55,732 nucleotides of DNA from a candidate division WOR-1 bacterium RIFOXYB2_FULL_36_35 (GTDB lineage: Bacteria; Margulisbacteria; WOR-1; XYC2-FULL-46-14; XYC2-FULL-37-10). The notes beneath the pieces were generated by a model, which searched no databases, had not been told where the DNA came from, and saw only the letters and a list, made by a program, of their open reading frames with translations. Positions 24,156-31,816 of this stretch are shown here, one piece after another (the stretch's first letter is position 1; every line of letters starts with the position of its first letter). Made by a program: the position numbers and the translations under genes. The stretch is from assembly GCA_001771505.1 (NCBI GenBank), contig MEUA01000026.1, positions 1 through 55,732 on the forward strand. Reading direction: 5' to 3'.

Positions 24156-26108
24156 ATGTCAAAAGAATATTTTTTAAAAACAAAAAATAAAATACCCCGT
24201 TTACCGCTTGAAGCGTCTATCGATTTGACCTACCGATGCAATAACAATTGCAGGCACTGTTGGCTATGCATTCCTCCCGGAGCAGAAGAGAAAAAACAAG
24301 AGCTTTCTTTTGCTGAGATAAAAAATATTGTTGCTCAAGCAAAAAATCTAGGAACCAGGCGCTGGTCTATTTCGGGTGGTGAGCCGATGCTTCGGCCTGA
24401 TTTTTCTGAAATTTTTGACTATATTACGAGCCATTCAATTTCTTATTCATTAAATACCAACGGAACTTTTATTACTCCTGCGATTGCAAAACTGATGAGG
24501 AAAAAAGGGATAAAAATGATAGCTCTTTACGGGGCAGATGCCAAAGTTCATGATCATGTGACCAGAAACGCGGGTTCTTTTGAGGCCGCAATGCGCGGCT
24601 TTGCTTATTTAAAAGAAGCGGGAGTGGGGTTTATCGTACAGCTTATTCCCATGAAAGATAATTATCATCAGTTTGATAAAATGGTTGAGTTGGCAAAGAC
24701 TCTAAGCAAACATTACAGGATAGGGGCTCCATGGTTGTATTTATCATCATGTGGGGATTCCAAAATTAACAAAGAAATTCAAAGACAGCGGCTTTCACCT
24801 AAAGAAATAATAGAACTTGATAAACCGAATTTATCTTATGAAGAACATATGGAAAAAGAATCGTATTGCGGCCGGCATGAGATAGGGGACAAGGGCCTTT
24901 TTGCCTCGTGTATTGCTAATCGGATGAATTTTCATGTTGATCCGTATGGAAAAATGGCTTTTTGCTCTTTTATTAAAGATCCGGATTTGAGGTATGATTT
25001 AAGGAGTGGTAGCGTGGAGGAGGGATGGGAAACTTTTATCCCTTCTTTGGCGTCTAAGGTTGAGGGAACGCAGGAGTATTTTAATGGTTGCGGATCGTGC
25101 GAGGATCGTAAAAGCTGCAGGTGGTGTCCGGTTTATGGTTATCTGGAACACGGGGATTTTTCAAGAAAAGTAGAATATCTTTGTGCGGTTGCAAAGGAAA
25201 ACAAAAAATATAAAGAGAATTGGAAGAAGCAGCACCGGACATTTTATCAGATTGGCGGAATTACCATTCAAATTGATTCTGATCTGGAGATAAAAGGGGA
25301 TACTTTTCATAAAAAACTTGATCCGTTTAAAGTATCCGAGCCGGGAGAGGATACGATTTATCTTGAGCATCATTTTGCTTTGCCGGAAATTAAAAAAGAA
25401 GCGCTGGGAAAGAGATTTTATTTTAAAGCCCCCTGGTCTATTTATAAAAAAGGAGATTCCTGGATTTATTTGGGCATTTCTCCTGCTACAGGTGAAAAAA
25501 ATTTACATAAAGTTGCGGTTTTCAACAAAGACCACTCCCGTGCCAGAATTTATCATAAAGATGATAGGGCTTTTTGCAAAGGAGAGATTTCCTCTCTTAC
25601 TCTTTTCCCTACGGATCAGATTTTAATTGCCAGGCTTTTGGCTGATCGAGAGGGATGCTTTATGCATGCCTGTGGAATTGTTTTAGACGGCAAAGGGCTT
25701 TTATTTGTCGGTCATTCCGAAGCCGGCAAATCTACTACCAGCTTAATGATGAAGAAATATGGAGGACAAATCCTTTGCGATGACCGGATAATCATTCGCA
25801 AGCATTCTGATGGTTTCAAAATTTATGGGACATGGAGCCACGGGGATGTGCCGGATATTTCAGCAAGTTCCGCCCCTCTTAATGCTATTTTTCTTTTAGA
25901 GCAGAGCAAAAAAAATGAAATTACACTTTTAACGGATAAAAATGCAATTTTTAAAAAATTTGTAACTTGCCTAATTAAACCTTTTGAAACTGCCGATTGG
26001 TGGGAGAAGGAATTAACCTTGTTAGAGCAAATTGCTAAAAAAATTCCATGTTATAGAATGTTGTTTGATAAAAGCGGTAAAATTGTAGAACAAATTAAAA
26101 ATATATAG
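24156..26108 (+). CDS. Radical SAM/SPASM enzyme fused to an HPr-kinase-like domain
   Basis: A 650-residue two-domain enzyme. Residues about 18-240 are a radical SAM domain with C28, C32 and C35 (CNNNCRHC) and a SAM-binding SGGEP. A SPASM cluster domain follows (about 245-345: CIANRM...CSF...CGSCEDRKSCRWC...LC). Residues about 365-650 resemble HPr kinase-like proteins, with P-loop GHSEAGKST at 519-527 and CDDRIIIRK after it. Radical SAM/SPASM enzymes crosslink or modify RiPP cores. HPr-kinase-like proteins in the paeninodin lasso cluster phosphorylate the C-terminal Ser of the precursor. All three precursors here end in Ser, so the fusion could do both steps. I know of no named example of this fusion, but have not searched. 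Confidence 0.85.
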   Translation: MSKEYFLKTKNKIPRLPLEASIDLTYRCNNNCRHCWLCIPPGAEEKKQELSFAEIKNIVAQAKNLGTRRWSISGGEPMLRPDFSEIFDYITSHSISYSLNTNGTFITPAIAKLMRKKGIKMIALYGADAKVHDHVTRNAGSFEAAMRGFAYLKEAGVGFIVQLIPMKDNYHQFDKMVELAKTLSKHYRIGAPWLYLSSCGDSKINKEIQRQRLSPKEIIELDKPNLSYEEHMEKESYCGRHEIGDKGLFASCIANRMNFHVDPYGKMAFCSFIKDPDLRYDLRSGSVEEGWETFIPSLASKVEGTQEYFNGCGSCEDRKSCRWCPVYGYLEHGDFSRKVEYLCAVAKENKKYKENWKKQHRTFYQIGGITIQIDSDLEIKGDTFHKKLDPFKVSEPGEDTIYLEHHFALPEIKKEALGKRFYFKAPWSIYKKGDSWIYLGISPATGEKNLHKVAVFNKDHSRARIYHKDDRAFCKGEISSLTLFPTDQILIARLLADREGCFMHACGIVLDGKGLLFVGHSEAGKSTTSLMMKKYGGQILCDDRIIIRKHSDGFKIYGTWSHGDVPDISASSAPLNAIFLLEQSKKNEITLLTDKNAIFKKFVTCLIKPFETADWWEKELTLLEQIAKKIPCYRMLFDKSGKIVEQIKNI

Positions 26109-26141
26109 TATTATTTCTTTATTATTTTATAGGAGGCATTT

Positions 26142-26312
26142 ATGAAAAAGAAATGGGAAAAACCAATGTTGAATATTTTAGTAAGAGGTAAACCTGAGGA
26201 GAGTGTTTTGACAACGTGCAAGAGTGCAACCGCGTCAGGGCAGAGTGGGGCGTCTTATAACAACTGCGGCACACTTGGATGTGACGACTGTACGGTTGGC
26301 TCCTCGTCGTAG
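26142..26312 (+). CDS. RiPP precursor peptide 2 (56 aa)
   Basis: The start has AGGAGG five bases upstream. The leader matches precursor 1 and is closer to precursor 3 (W5, KP, L10, VRGKPEE, VLTTCK). The core is Ser/Gly/Ala/Asn-rich with Cys at 42, 47 and 50 and ends in three Ser, the last Cys again six residues before the end. It follows the radical SAM/kinase gene by 33 bases. A hairpin (26381-26423) and a decayed copy of itself lie downstream. Confidence 0.85.
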   Translation: MKKKWEKPMLNILVRGKPEESVLTTCKSATASGQSGASYNNCGTLGCDDCTVGSSS

Positions 26313-26380
26313 GGGATTCAGCCTGCAGTGAGAGGTCAGGAAGTTAATAAAAATAGAGCGGCATAATTCTATTCGTCTAT

Positions 26381-26423
26381 GCAGAAAACCACGGTAGTAA
26401 AGCTGTCGAGGTTTTGCTTTTGC
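26381..26423 (+). terminator. Hairpin with T-rich tail between precursor 2 and the decayed copy
   Basis: GCAGAAAACC pairs with GGTTTTGC and is followed by TTTTGC. It may attenuate transcription into the second radical SAM gene. Confidence 0.45.
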
Positions 26424-26446
26424 AAGCGCGGAAATGGAGGGTATGT

Positions 26447-26557
26447 ATGAAGAAAAAAGGGGAAAAACATATGTTGAATGTTTTGACAATATGTTTTTTG
26501 TCTTGTGCCTGTCTGCAAGGCGGACTGCGCTTATGGTTAAGGACTTGTTTTAGATGA
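26447..26557 (+). pseudogene. Decayed RiPP precursor copy
   Basis: A 36-codon frame starts MKKKGEKHMLNVLT, with GGAGGG just upstream. Compared with precursor 2 it has lost the invariant Trp (W to G) and Pro (P to H). A 30-base segment encoding the ILVRGKPEES part of the leader has been deleted cleanly, from GAAT to GTTTTGACAA. The core is scrambled but still has several Cys. It ends in ATGA overlapping the start of the next radical SAM gene, so its translation may still be used for coupling. Confidence 0.7.
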
Positions 26558-27732
26558 ACCGAACATCTTACGTTTCCACACAGCTTATCAATAATTCCGA
26601 TTTATTCAAAAATACAAAACCAATTCTATTAAAACTGGACATTGAGCTTACCGAACGCTGCAATAATAATTGTATCCATTGTTGCATTAACCTTCCTGAA
26701 AATGATCAAATTGCAAAGCAAAAAGAGTTGTCTACTGACGAATGGAAAAAGATAATTCAGGAAGCCGCCGGTTTGGGCGCAATCAGGATTCGTTTCACAG
26801 GCGGAGAACCTTTGCTGCGTGAAGATTTTAAAGAACTTTATCTTTTTACACGAAAACTTGGGATTAAAGTCATGCTTTTTACCAATGCCCGTTTAATTAC
26901 CCCGGAATTGGCCGATTTTTTGGCGCTTTATCCTCCTCTTGAAAAAATTGAAGTTACAGTCTATGGGATGCACAAAGAATCTTATGAGGCAGTTTCTAGA
27001 GCCAAGGGCTCTTTTGAAGAATTTTGGCGCGGAGTCAATCTTTTATTTGATAAGAAAATTCCTTTTATTGTTAAGTCCGCTTTTCTTCCTCAAAATAAAC
27101 AGGATATGGAAGAATTTGAATCTTGGGCTGCGACAATTCCATGGATGGATAGACCCCCTTCTTATTCCATGTTTTTTAATTTAAGAGACAGGAGGGAAGA
27201 AAAAAAGAATATAGCAATTAAAAAAACAAGAATTTCCCCTTCTGAAGGATTGAAAATGCTTACCAGGAATAAAGAGCGATATATTAAAGAGATGAAAGAT
27301 TTTTGCTCCAAATTTATGGGGCCTCCGGGAAATAAATTGTTTTCCTGTGGCGCGGGTCATGGTGGGGGCTGCGTGGATGCTTATGGCAAACTACAGCTTT
27401 GCCTTTCTTTAAGGCATCCAGACACGGTTTATGACCTTAAAAAAGGGACATTGAAAGACGCGATTGATAATTTTTTTCCAAAGGTTCAAGGGATTATGGC
27501 GAAAAACTCTGAATATTTAAAACGTTGCGCGAAATGTTTTTTAAAAGGTCTTTGTGACCAGTGTCCATCTAAATCCTGGATGGAATATGGGACATTAGAT
27601 ACCCCTGTGGAATATATCTGTGATGTTGCTCATGCGCAGGCGGAATATTTGGGTTTGCTTAATAAAGGAGAAAAGGCTTGGACCCTGGTGGAGTGGAGAG
27701 AGAGGATAAATAAATTTGTTGAAAATATTTAG
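26554..27732 (+). CDS. Radical SAM/SPASM peptide-modifying enzyme (second)
   Basis: A 392-residue protein with C36, C40 and C43 (CNNNCIHC), FTGGEPLLRED for SAM binding, and a C-terminal SPASM-like domain: CGAGHGGGC, QLCLSLRHPDTVYD, then CAKCFLKGLCDQC and a final YICDVAHA. This matches PqqE/MoaA/SkfB-type RiPP enzymes that form thioether, C-C or other bonds to core residues. The SPASM Cys set would hold two extra iron-sulfur clusters. It overlaps the decayed precursor by four bases and precedes precursor 3. It is closely similar in layout to the enzyme at 28797, suggesting a duplication with split tasks. Confidence 0.88.
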   Translation: MNRTSYVSTQLINNSDLFKNTKPILLKLDIELTERCNNNCIHCCINLPENDQIAKQKELSTDEWKKIIQEAAGLGAIRIRFTGGEPLLREDFKELYLFTRKLGIKVMLFTNARLITPELADFLALYPPLEKIEVTVYGMHKESYEAVSRAKGSFEEFWRGVNLLFDKKIPFIVKSAFLPQNKQDMEEFESWAATIPWMDRPPSYSMFFNLRDRREEKKNIAIKKTRISPSEGLKMLTRNKERYIKEMKDFCSKFMGPPGNKLFSCGAGHGGGCVDAYGKLQLCLSLRHPDTVYDLKKGTLKDAIDNFFPKVQGIMAKNSEYLKRCAKCFLKGLCDQCPSKSWMEYGTLDTPVEYICDVAHAQAEYLGLLNKGEKAWTLVEWRERINKFVENI

Positions 27733-27776
27733 AAAAATGATATTATTTCAGGCGGAATACATATTAGGAGGTTGTG

Positions 27777-27959
27777 ATGAATAAGAAATGGATGAAACCT
27801 ATATTGCAAGTTTTAATACGAGGGAAAGCAGAGGAGGCGGTTTTGATTACTTGTAAAAATGGAGGAGTTGCTCCTGCTGGCCCAAATAATAGCGATACTC
27901 AGTGCCATTCGAACGAATCTGGATGTGGGGTTACTTGCGATGTAAATGCTGCTTCATAG
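27777..27959 (+). CDS. RiPP precursor peptide 3 (60 aa)
   Basis: The ATG has AGGAGG five bases upstream; a GTG at 27774 is in frame but too close to that site. The leader is W5, KP, L10, LIRGKAEE, VLITCK. The core is longer, rich in Gly, Asn, Pro and Ser, with Cys at 43, 50 and 54, and ends A-A-S. The last Cys is six residues from the C-terminal Ser, as in the other two. It lies between the second radical SAM enzyme and the PqqD-like gene. Confidence 0.85.
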   Translation: MNKKWMKPILQVLIRGKAEEAVLITCKNGGVAPAGPNNSDTQCHSNESGCGVTCDVNAAS

Positions 27960-28011
27960 TTTTTGTTTGGTATTAAGATGCTTTTTTGATTAAACGAAAG
28001 GATATGATTAT

Positions 28012-28311
28012 ATGGCTTTAAATTTGGATTCTATCTATATGCCGTCGGAGAAAATAGTTGCGAGAGAGATTGAAGGAGAACTTATTATTGTTCCTTTAAT
28101 GTCTGGCGTTGGAGATATGGAGGACGAGCTGTTTACGCTAAATGATACAGGAAAAGAGATATGGAAAAGGCTTGATGGAAATAGGAGCCTTAAGGCTATA
28201 GTAGATGAATTAATAGCAGAGTTTGATGCATTAAGGGAAGAAATCGAAAAAGATGTTCTTGGTTTAGCTTCTGAACTTGTAAAACGAGGAATGCTTGTAG
28301 AGAGCCACTAA
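28012..28311 (+). CDS. PqqD-like peptide-binding protein
   Basis: A 99-residue PqqD-family protein: a winged-helix fold with LFTLNDTGKEIWKRLDG in the middle and a C-terminal helix ending VKRGMLV. PqqD proteins are RiPP recognition elements that bind the leader of the precursor and hand it to a radical SAM enzyme. Here it probably binds the KxWxKPxL leader motif shared by the three precursors. GAAAGGA is present before the ATG. It precedes the peptidase-like gene by four bases. Confidence 0.9.
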   Translation: MALNLDSIYMPSEKIVAREIEGELIIVPLMSGVGDMEDELFTLNDTGKEIWKRLDGNRSLKAIVDELIAEFDALREEIEKDVLGLASELVKRGMLVESH

Positions 28312-28315
28312 AAAA

Positions 28316-28804
28316 GTGCCTGACACAAAAAAAACAAGAGAAATTTCTCTTTATAGCCTTCAGCTAATAGAACTAATGCGTGCGGTGCATGAAAAAGGCA
28401 ATCTTTTTCGTTTCAAAGCAAAAGGCATTAGCATGACTCCTTTCATTAGGGATGGAGATATTCTTACAATATCCCCTTTAAAACAAAAACTTCAAATTGG
28501 TGATGTGGTTCCTTTTATCAAACCGGGATTTATTAAGCTAATTGTTCATAGAATAGTTAGAAAGAGAAGGAATAATTATTTATTAAAAGGAGATAATTCC
28601 TGGAACTTTGATGGTACAATCCATGCTGAAAATTTGCTTGGGATTGTTTCAAAGATAGAAAGAGGCAAAAGGAAGATAGGAATTGGATTTGGGATTGATA
28701 AGTTTTTTATAGCTTTTTTAAGCCGGTTTAAAGTTTTAAATGTTTTACTTTTTTTAATTAGATTTTTTTTATCTGTTTTTAGAAAAAATAATAACAATGG
28801 ATAA
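28316..28804 (+). CDS. S24/S26-type signal-peptidase-like protein
   Basis: A 162-residue protein with the S26 serine motif GISMTPFIRDGD and the later lysine motif LLKGDN of the Ser/Lys dyad, plus a C-terminal hydrophobic helix (about 130-155). Proteins of this type occur in several RiPP-like clusters. Because the exporter lacks a C39 peptidase domain, this is the best candidate for removing the leader, but it could also act on something else. The start is a GTG. The end overlaps the third radical SAM gene by eight bases. Confidence 0.75.
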   Translation: MPDTKKTREISLYSLQLIELMRAVHEKGNLFRFKAKGISMTPFIRDGDILTISPLKQKLQIGDVVPFIKPGFIKLIVHRIVRKRRNNYLLKGDNSWNFDGTIHAENLLGIVSKIERGKRKIGIGFGIDKFFIAFLSRFKVLNVLLFLIRFFLSVFRKNNNNG

Positions 28805-29912
28805 GAAATTTTCATCATCTGCCCCTTTATCTGAGTTTGTTTTGTGGGACAAAATGAAAAAAAACTCAAAAAATCAGGTTATATCTTTTACTTTAGAAGT
28901 TACCGCCCGCTGCAATAATGATTGTTCCCATTGTTATATAAATCTATACGCGAATGACAAGGATGCTCAAAAAAAAGAACTTTCCCTTGAGCAGATATCG
29001 GATATCGCGAATCAGGCAATAGAATTAGGAGCGCTTTGGTGTTTGATTACCGGGGGAGAGCCGCTACTTCGCCCTGATTTTTTTGATATCTACATGATGC
29101 TTAAGAAAAAAGGGCTTTTGGTCTCTGTTTTTACTAACGCCGGTCTTATTACCCAAAAACATGCCGACTTTTTTAAAAAATATCCTCCTCGTGATATTGA
29201 AGTTACGGTCTATGGAGTTACAAAAGAAACATATGAAAGAATAAGCCGCAAGCCTGGCTCTTTTGATGCTTTTATGCGAGGCTTGGAGATACTATTAAAG
29301 ACTGGAGTCAGGATACGTTTTAAAACTATGGCAATTAAATCCAATCTCCATGAGCTTGAGATGATATCTCAATTTTGCAGGGAGAGGACAAAAGATTATT
29401 TCCGTTTTGACCCGCAGCTTCATCTCCGTTTTGACCGTGATGAAAAACGAAACCAATTGATAAAATCGGAACGGCTTACCCCTGAAGAAATTGTTGCTGT
29501 CGAGCAGGCTGATAATAAGCGTTTTTCTTCTCTAAAAGAAAATTGTGATAAATTTATTAATCCTGAATTTGAGAAGCATGTCTGCGACCATCTTTTTCAT
29601 TGTGGGGCGGGAAATGGAAGTTTTAATGTCAGTTATGACGGTTTTTTCAGGCTTTGTTCGTCCCTTTGGCATCCCGATACAATTTATGACCTCAAAAAAG
29701 GGAGATTAGAAGAAGCATGGGGGGAGTTTATAAAAAAGGTTAGGGATATGCGGTCTAATCGCAAAGAATTTTTAGAAAAATGCCGCAAATGTTCTATAAT
29801 TAATCTTTGTTTGTGGTGTCCTGCGCATGCTTATTTAGAGGTTGGTGAGATGGACGCGGTAATTGAATATTTCTGCAAAGTAGCTCATGCGAGGGCAAAA
29901 GCTTTGGTTTGA
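28797..29912 (+). CDS. Radical SAM/SPASM peptide-modifying enzyme (third)
   Basis: A 371-residue protein with C39, C43 and C46 (CNNDCSHC), ITGGEPLLRPD, and a C-terminal SPASM domain (HCGAGNGSF, RLCSSLWHPDTIYDL, CRKCSIINLCLWC and YFCKVAHA). The layout is shared with the enzyme at 26554, including the sequence around the SPASM cysteines. It most likely acts on another site of the same precursors or on a different one of the three. It is the last gene of the locus; 150 bases later comes the right 35-bp direct repeat. Confidence 0.88.
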   Translation: MDKKFSSSAPLSEFVLWDKMKKNSKNQVISFTLEVTARCNNDCSHCYINLYANDKDAQKKELSLEQISDIANQAIELGALWCLITGGEPLLRPDFFDIYMMLKKKGLLVSVFTNAGLITQKHADFFKKYPPRDIEVTVYGVTKETYERISRKPGSFDAFMRGLEILLKTGVRIRFKTMAIKSNLHELEMISQFCRERTKDYFRFDPQLHLRFDRDEKRNQLIKSERLTPEEIVAVEQADNKRFSSLKENCDKFINPEFEKHVCDHLFHCGAGNGSFNVSYDGFFRLCSSLWHPDTIYDLKKGRLEEAWGEFIKKVRDMRSNRKEFLEKCRKCSIINLCLWCPAHAYLEVGEMDAVIEYFCKVAHARAKALV

Positions 29913-30174
29913 TTTTATATGGTTTGGTTTCATTTGCCAGTTTTACAAAAATAGAATTTGTGCTTTTCATCTTCGAATGTGGATATTTTTTTTTGTAATC
30001 TTGATATTCTGGAGAGTTGGCAGAGGCAACTGCTATTGGCACACACCAGGAATAATCTTTGTCTAATGATTTTTCCTCATCTCACGGAACCGTGACGGAA
30101 CGGGAAGTTATAGTAGCTACTACTCCCTTTTCTTTGGGGCGGGAACGTAAAAACGAAAGAAGGGGAAAACCACA
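29913..30174. other. Right edge of the RiPP cassette, no convincing gene
   Basis: On the minus strand a frame from about 30060 to 29920 reads with coding-like composition (PIAVASANSPEYQDYKKKYP) but has no start in place and no recognisable family. It may be the remnant of a gene. The right 35-bp repeat interrupts it. Confidence 0.35.
30067..30101. repeat. Right 35-bp direct repeat bounding the RiPP locus
   Basis: Identical to 20551-20585 at 34 of 35 positions (A to C at position 9). The sequences outside the repeat on each side do not match. The two copies enclose 9.5 kb that contains exactly the precursor, modification and export genes. Confidence 0.8.
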
Positions 30175-30534
30175 TCAACCAAATAAAGGATTTTTAAATT
30201 CTTTTTCTTTTGTATGAAACCCCACAATTTTGTATATTTCCTCAAATTCTTCCTCGACCCAGCCCTTTGGCCTAAGTTTTTTGTACTCTGCTAATAAGAA
30301 ACTCTTTGCCTGTCCCTTTCTATGGTATTCAGCAATTGCAACGTCAATTATTCTGTTTTTTATATCTTCTTTTCGTTTTTGTAAGGAATCATTATATTGA
30401 GATATTGTTAATTGTAATGTGTCCTTACTTGCCATATCAGCACTTTTATATGCTTTATAAGAGATAAAAGCTCCTATGATAGAAACTAGAAAGGTAGAAG
30501 CCCATTGCCAATTATTTAATAAAAAATAACGCAT
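30175..30534 (-). CDS. Small membrane-anchored hypothetical protein
   Basis: A 119-residue protein with one N-terminal membrane helix (about residues 8-30, WQWASTFLVSIIGAFISYKAY) and a Lys/Glu-rich helical tail. There is no family I recognise. The next gene downstream of its 5' end is divergent. Short anchored proteins of this kind often occur in mobile elements. Confidence 0.5.
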   Translation of the reverse strand: MRYFLLNNWQWASTFLVSIIGAFISYKAYKSADMASKDTLQLTISQYNDSLQKRKEDIKNRIIDVAIAEYHRKGQAKSFLLAEYKKLRPKGWVEEEFEEIYKIVGFHTKEKEFKNPLFG

Positions 30535-30798
30535 ATTTTATATGTATTATATCATGGCACACCGCCCCGCTTTGACAATGAAAACCCTCCTGAGAAGGAA
30601 TCAAGGGGGTTGATGGTCTCTTTAAACCTTTCCACAAGGGAAAACGATATTGTGCCGATTAAAAAAACATAGCTTAAGCTTTATAAAATAAAATCTTTAG
30701 TTATAAATGGTTGGGGTGCTTGTTGCGGTGTAAATAAAGTTTATCCCTTTAGACATTTGGGCTATACTTGTATAAAGGGCTAATTTGAGGAGGCAATC

Positions 30799-31593
30799 AT
30801 GAAAAGAAGAAATGTTGTGGGGAAGGTTATCAATTTTAGAGGATTAATCTACGCTCCAGTTGAGGAGAATGGTGTTATTTTTCTTTTTTCTAAAATAACA
30901 AACGATTTAAATATGAATATTGAAACCATAAGAAAAGGATTCCCTGATTGTATTGCGAAAAAATATGTAGGCAATGGACAATGGGAAGAAGTTAATATTG
31001 AATTTGAATTTAAATCCTCAGATTTCCCTAAGCACAAGCATTTAGAAAGGATGCGGTTAGGGACAAAATGCGACAGCATTGTGTGTTGGGAGCATGATTG
31101 GCAAGAATGTCCAAAGGAAATCGAAATAATTGAACTAAAGACTGAGTATAAAAAATATCCCAATACAGTAGTTGAAGAACCTGATAAGGTCTCGCAGATA
31201 AGTGATTATAATCTTAATGATTTATTTAAAAATTACACTCTATCAAAGACTCTTTATAATGAATTACATGGGCTAACAATGAAAATTAGCGGAGAAATAT
31301 GGAGGAAGGTGGCAAAATATGCGGTCTTTTATTATTCGCCAGAAAAGGTGTTCTTTAATGTCTCAATTCAGAAGCAGGGTCTCAAAATTCATCTTTTTAC
31401 TGGGGGTAAAAATATTCGAGGAGTTGAAACTATCTCCGAAGAAGGTAATTATGCTCAAAAGTGGGGGAAATTGTATGTTAAAGCTCGAAGGGACTTACCT
31501 ATTGCGATGTCTGCGATCAGAAAATCTTTGCAATTAATTAAAAAAGCAATAAATAATCATGAGAATACTGGTTGGTATGCTGAAAATGATTAA
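30799..31593 (+). CDS. Predicted nuclease-like protein with DUF5655-like C-terminus
   Basis: A 264-residue protein. The first 120 residues contain EFEFKSSDF, CDSIVCWEHDWQECP and IEIIELK, a D...ExK arrangement as in PD-(D/E)XK nuclease-fold domains. The last about 110 residues (LYNELHGLTMKI... AKYAVFYYSPEKVFFNVS ...LKIHLF) resemble DUF5655, a domain often attached to restriction-like proteins. A role in defence against foreign DNA is plausible in an island but is an inference. GAGGAGGC is the ribosome binding site. Confidence 0.55.
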   Translation: MKRRNVVGKVINFRGLIYAPVEENGVIFLFSKITNDLNMNIETIRKGFPDCIAKKYVGNGQWEEVNIEFEFKSSDFPKHKHLERMRLGTKCDSIVCWEHDWQECPKEIEIIELKTEYKKYPNTVVEEPDKVSQISDYNLNDLFKNYTLSKTLYNELHGLTMKISGEIWRKVAKYAVFYYSPEKVFFNVSIQKQGLKIHLFTGGKNIRGVETISEEGNYAQKWGKLYVKARRDLPIAMSAIRKSLQLIKKAINNHENTGWYAEND

Positions 31594-31705
31594 CCTTTCT
31601 GATGTCGCTTTTTAAACGGCTCAAAAAGAACATTGAAATTAATATGGCAAGTCAAAACCAATAATCGAATAAATGGCGCAGGATAAAGGCAATGGAGGAT
31701 TAAAA

Positions 31706-31816
31706 ATGTCTGGAAAATTATTTAAATTATTAGATACAGGGACAACTTATGAAATAGATAAGATTCCGTATGAAAAAGATTATTTAAAACTTAGAGATGG
31801 ATTATCAAAAGATTAA
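31706..31816 (+). CDS. Small ORF preceding the DUF2130 fragment (36 aa)
   Basis: It starts MSGKLFKLLDTG, with GGAGG eight bases upstream, and overlaps the next frame by 20 bases. No family is recognised. It may be a genuine small protein or the start of a gene whose remainder was replaced. Confidence 0.3.
   Translation: MSGKLFKLLDTGTTYEIDKIPYEKDYLKLRDGLSKD

Noticed and set aside
20863-29912. Lasso peptide cluster
   Set aside because: The tailoring genes and leader recall lasso clusters, but there is no asparagine-synthetase-like cyclase or B2 transglutaminase-like protease, and three radical SAM enzymes are present instead.
29800-30042. Minus-strand protein-coding gene of 80 residues
   Set aside because: It overlaps the third radical SAM gene, and only its outer part has coding-like composition; it may be a remnant but lacks a start and a family.
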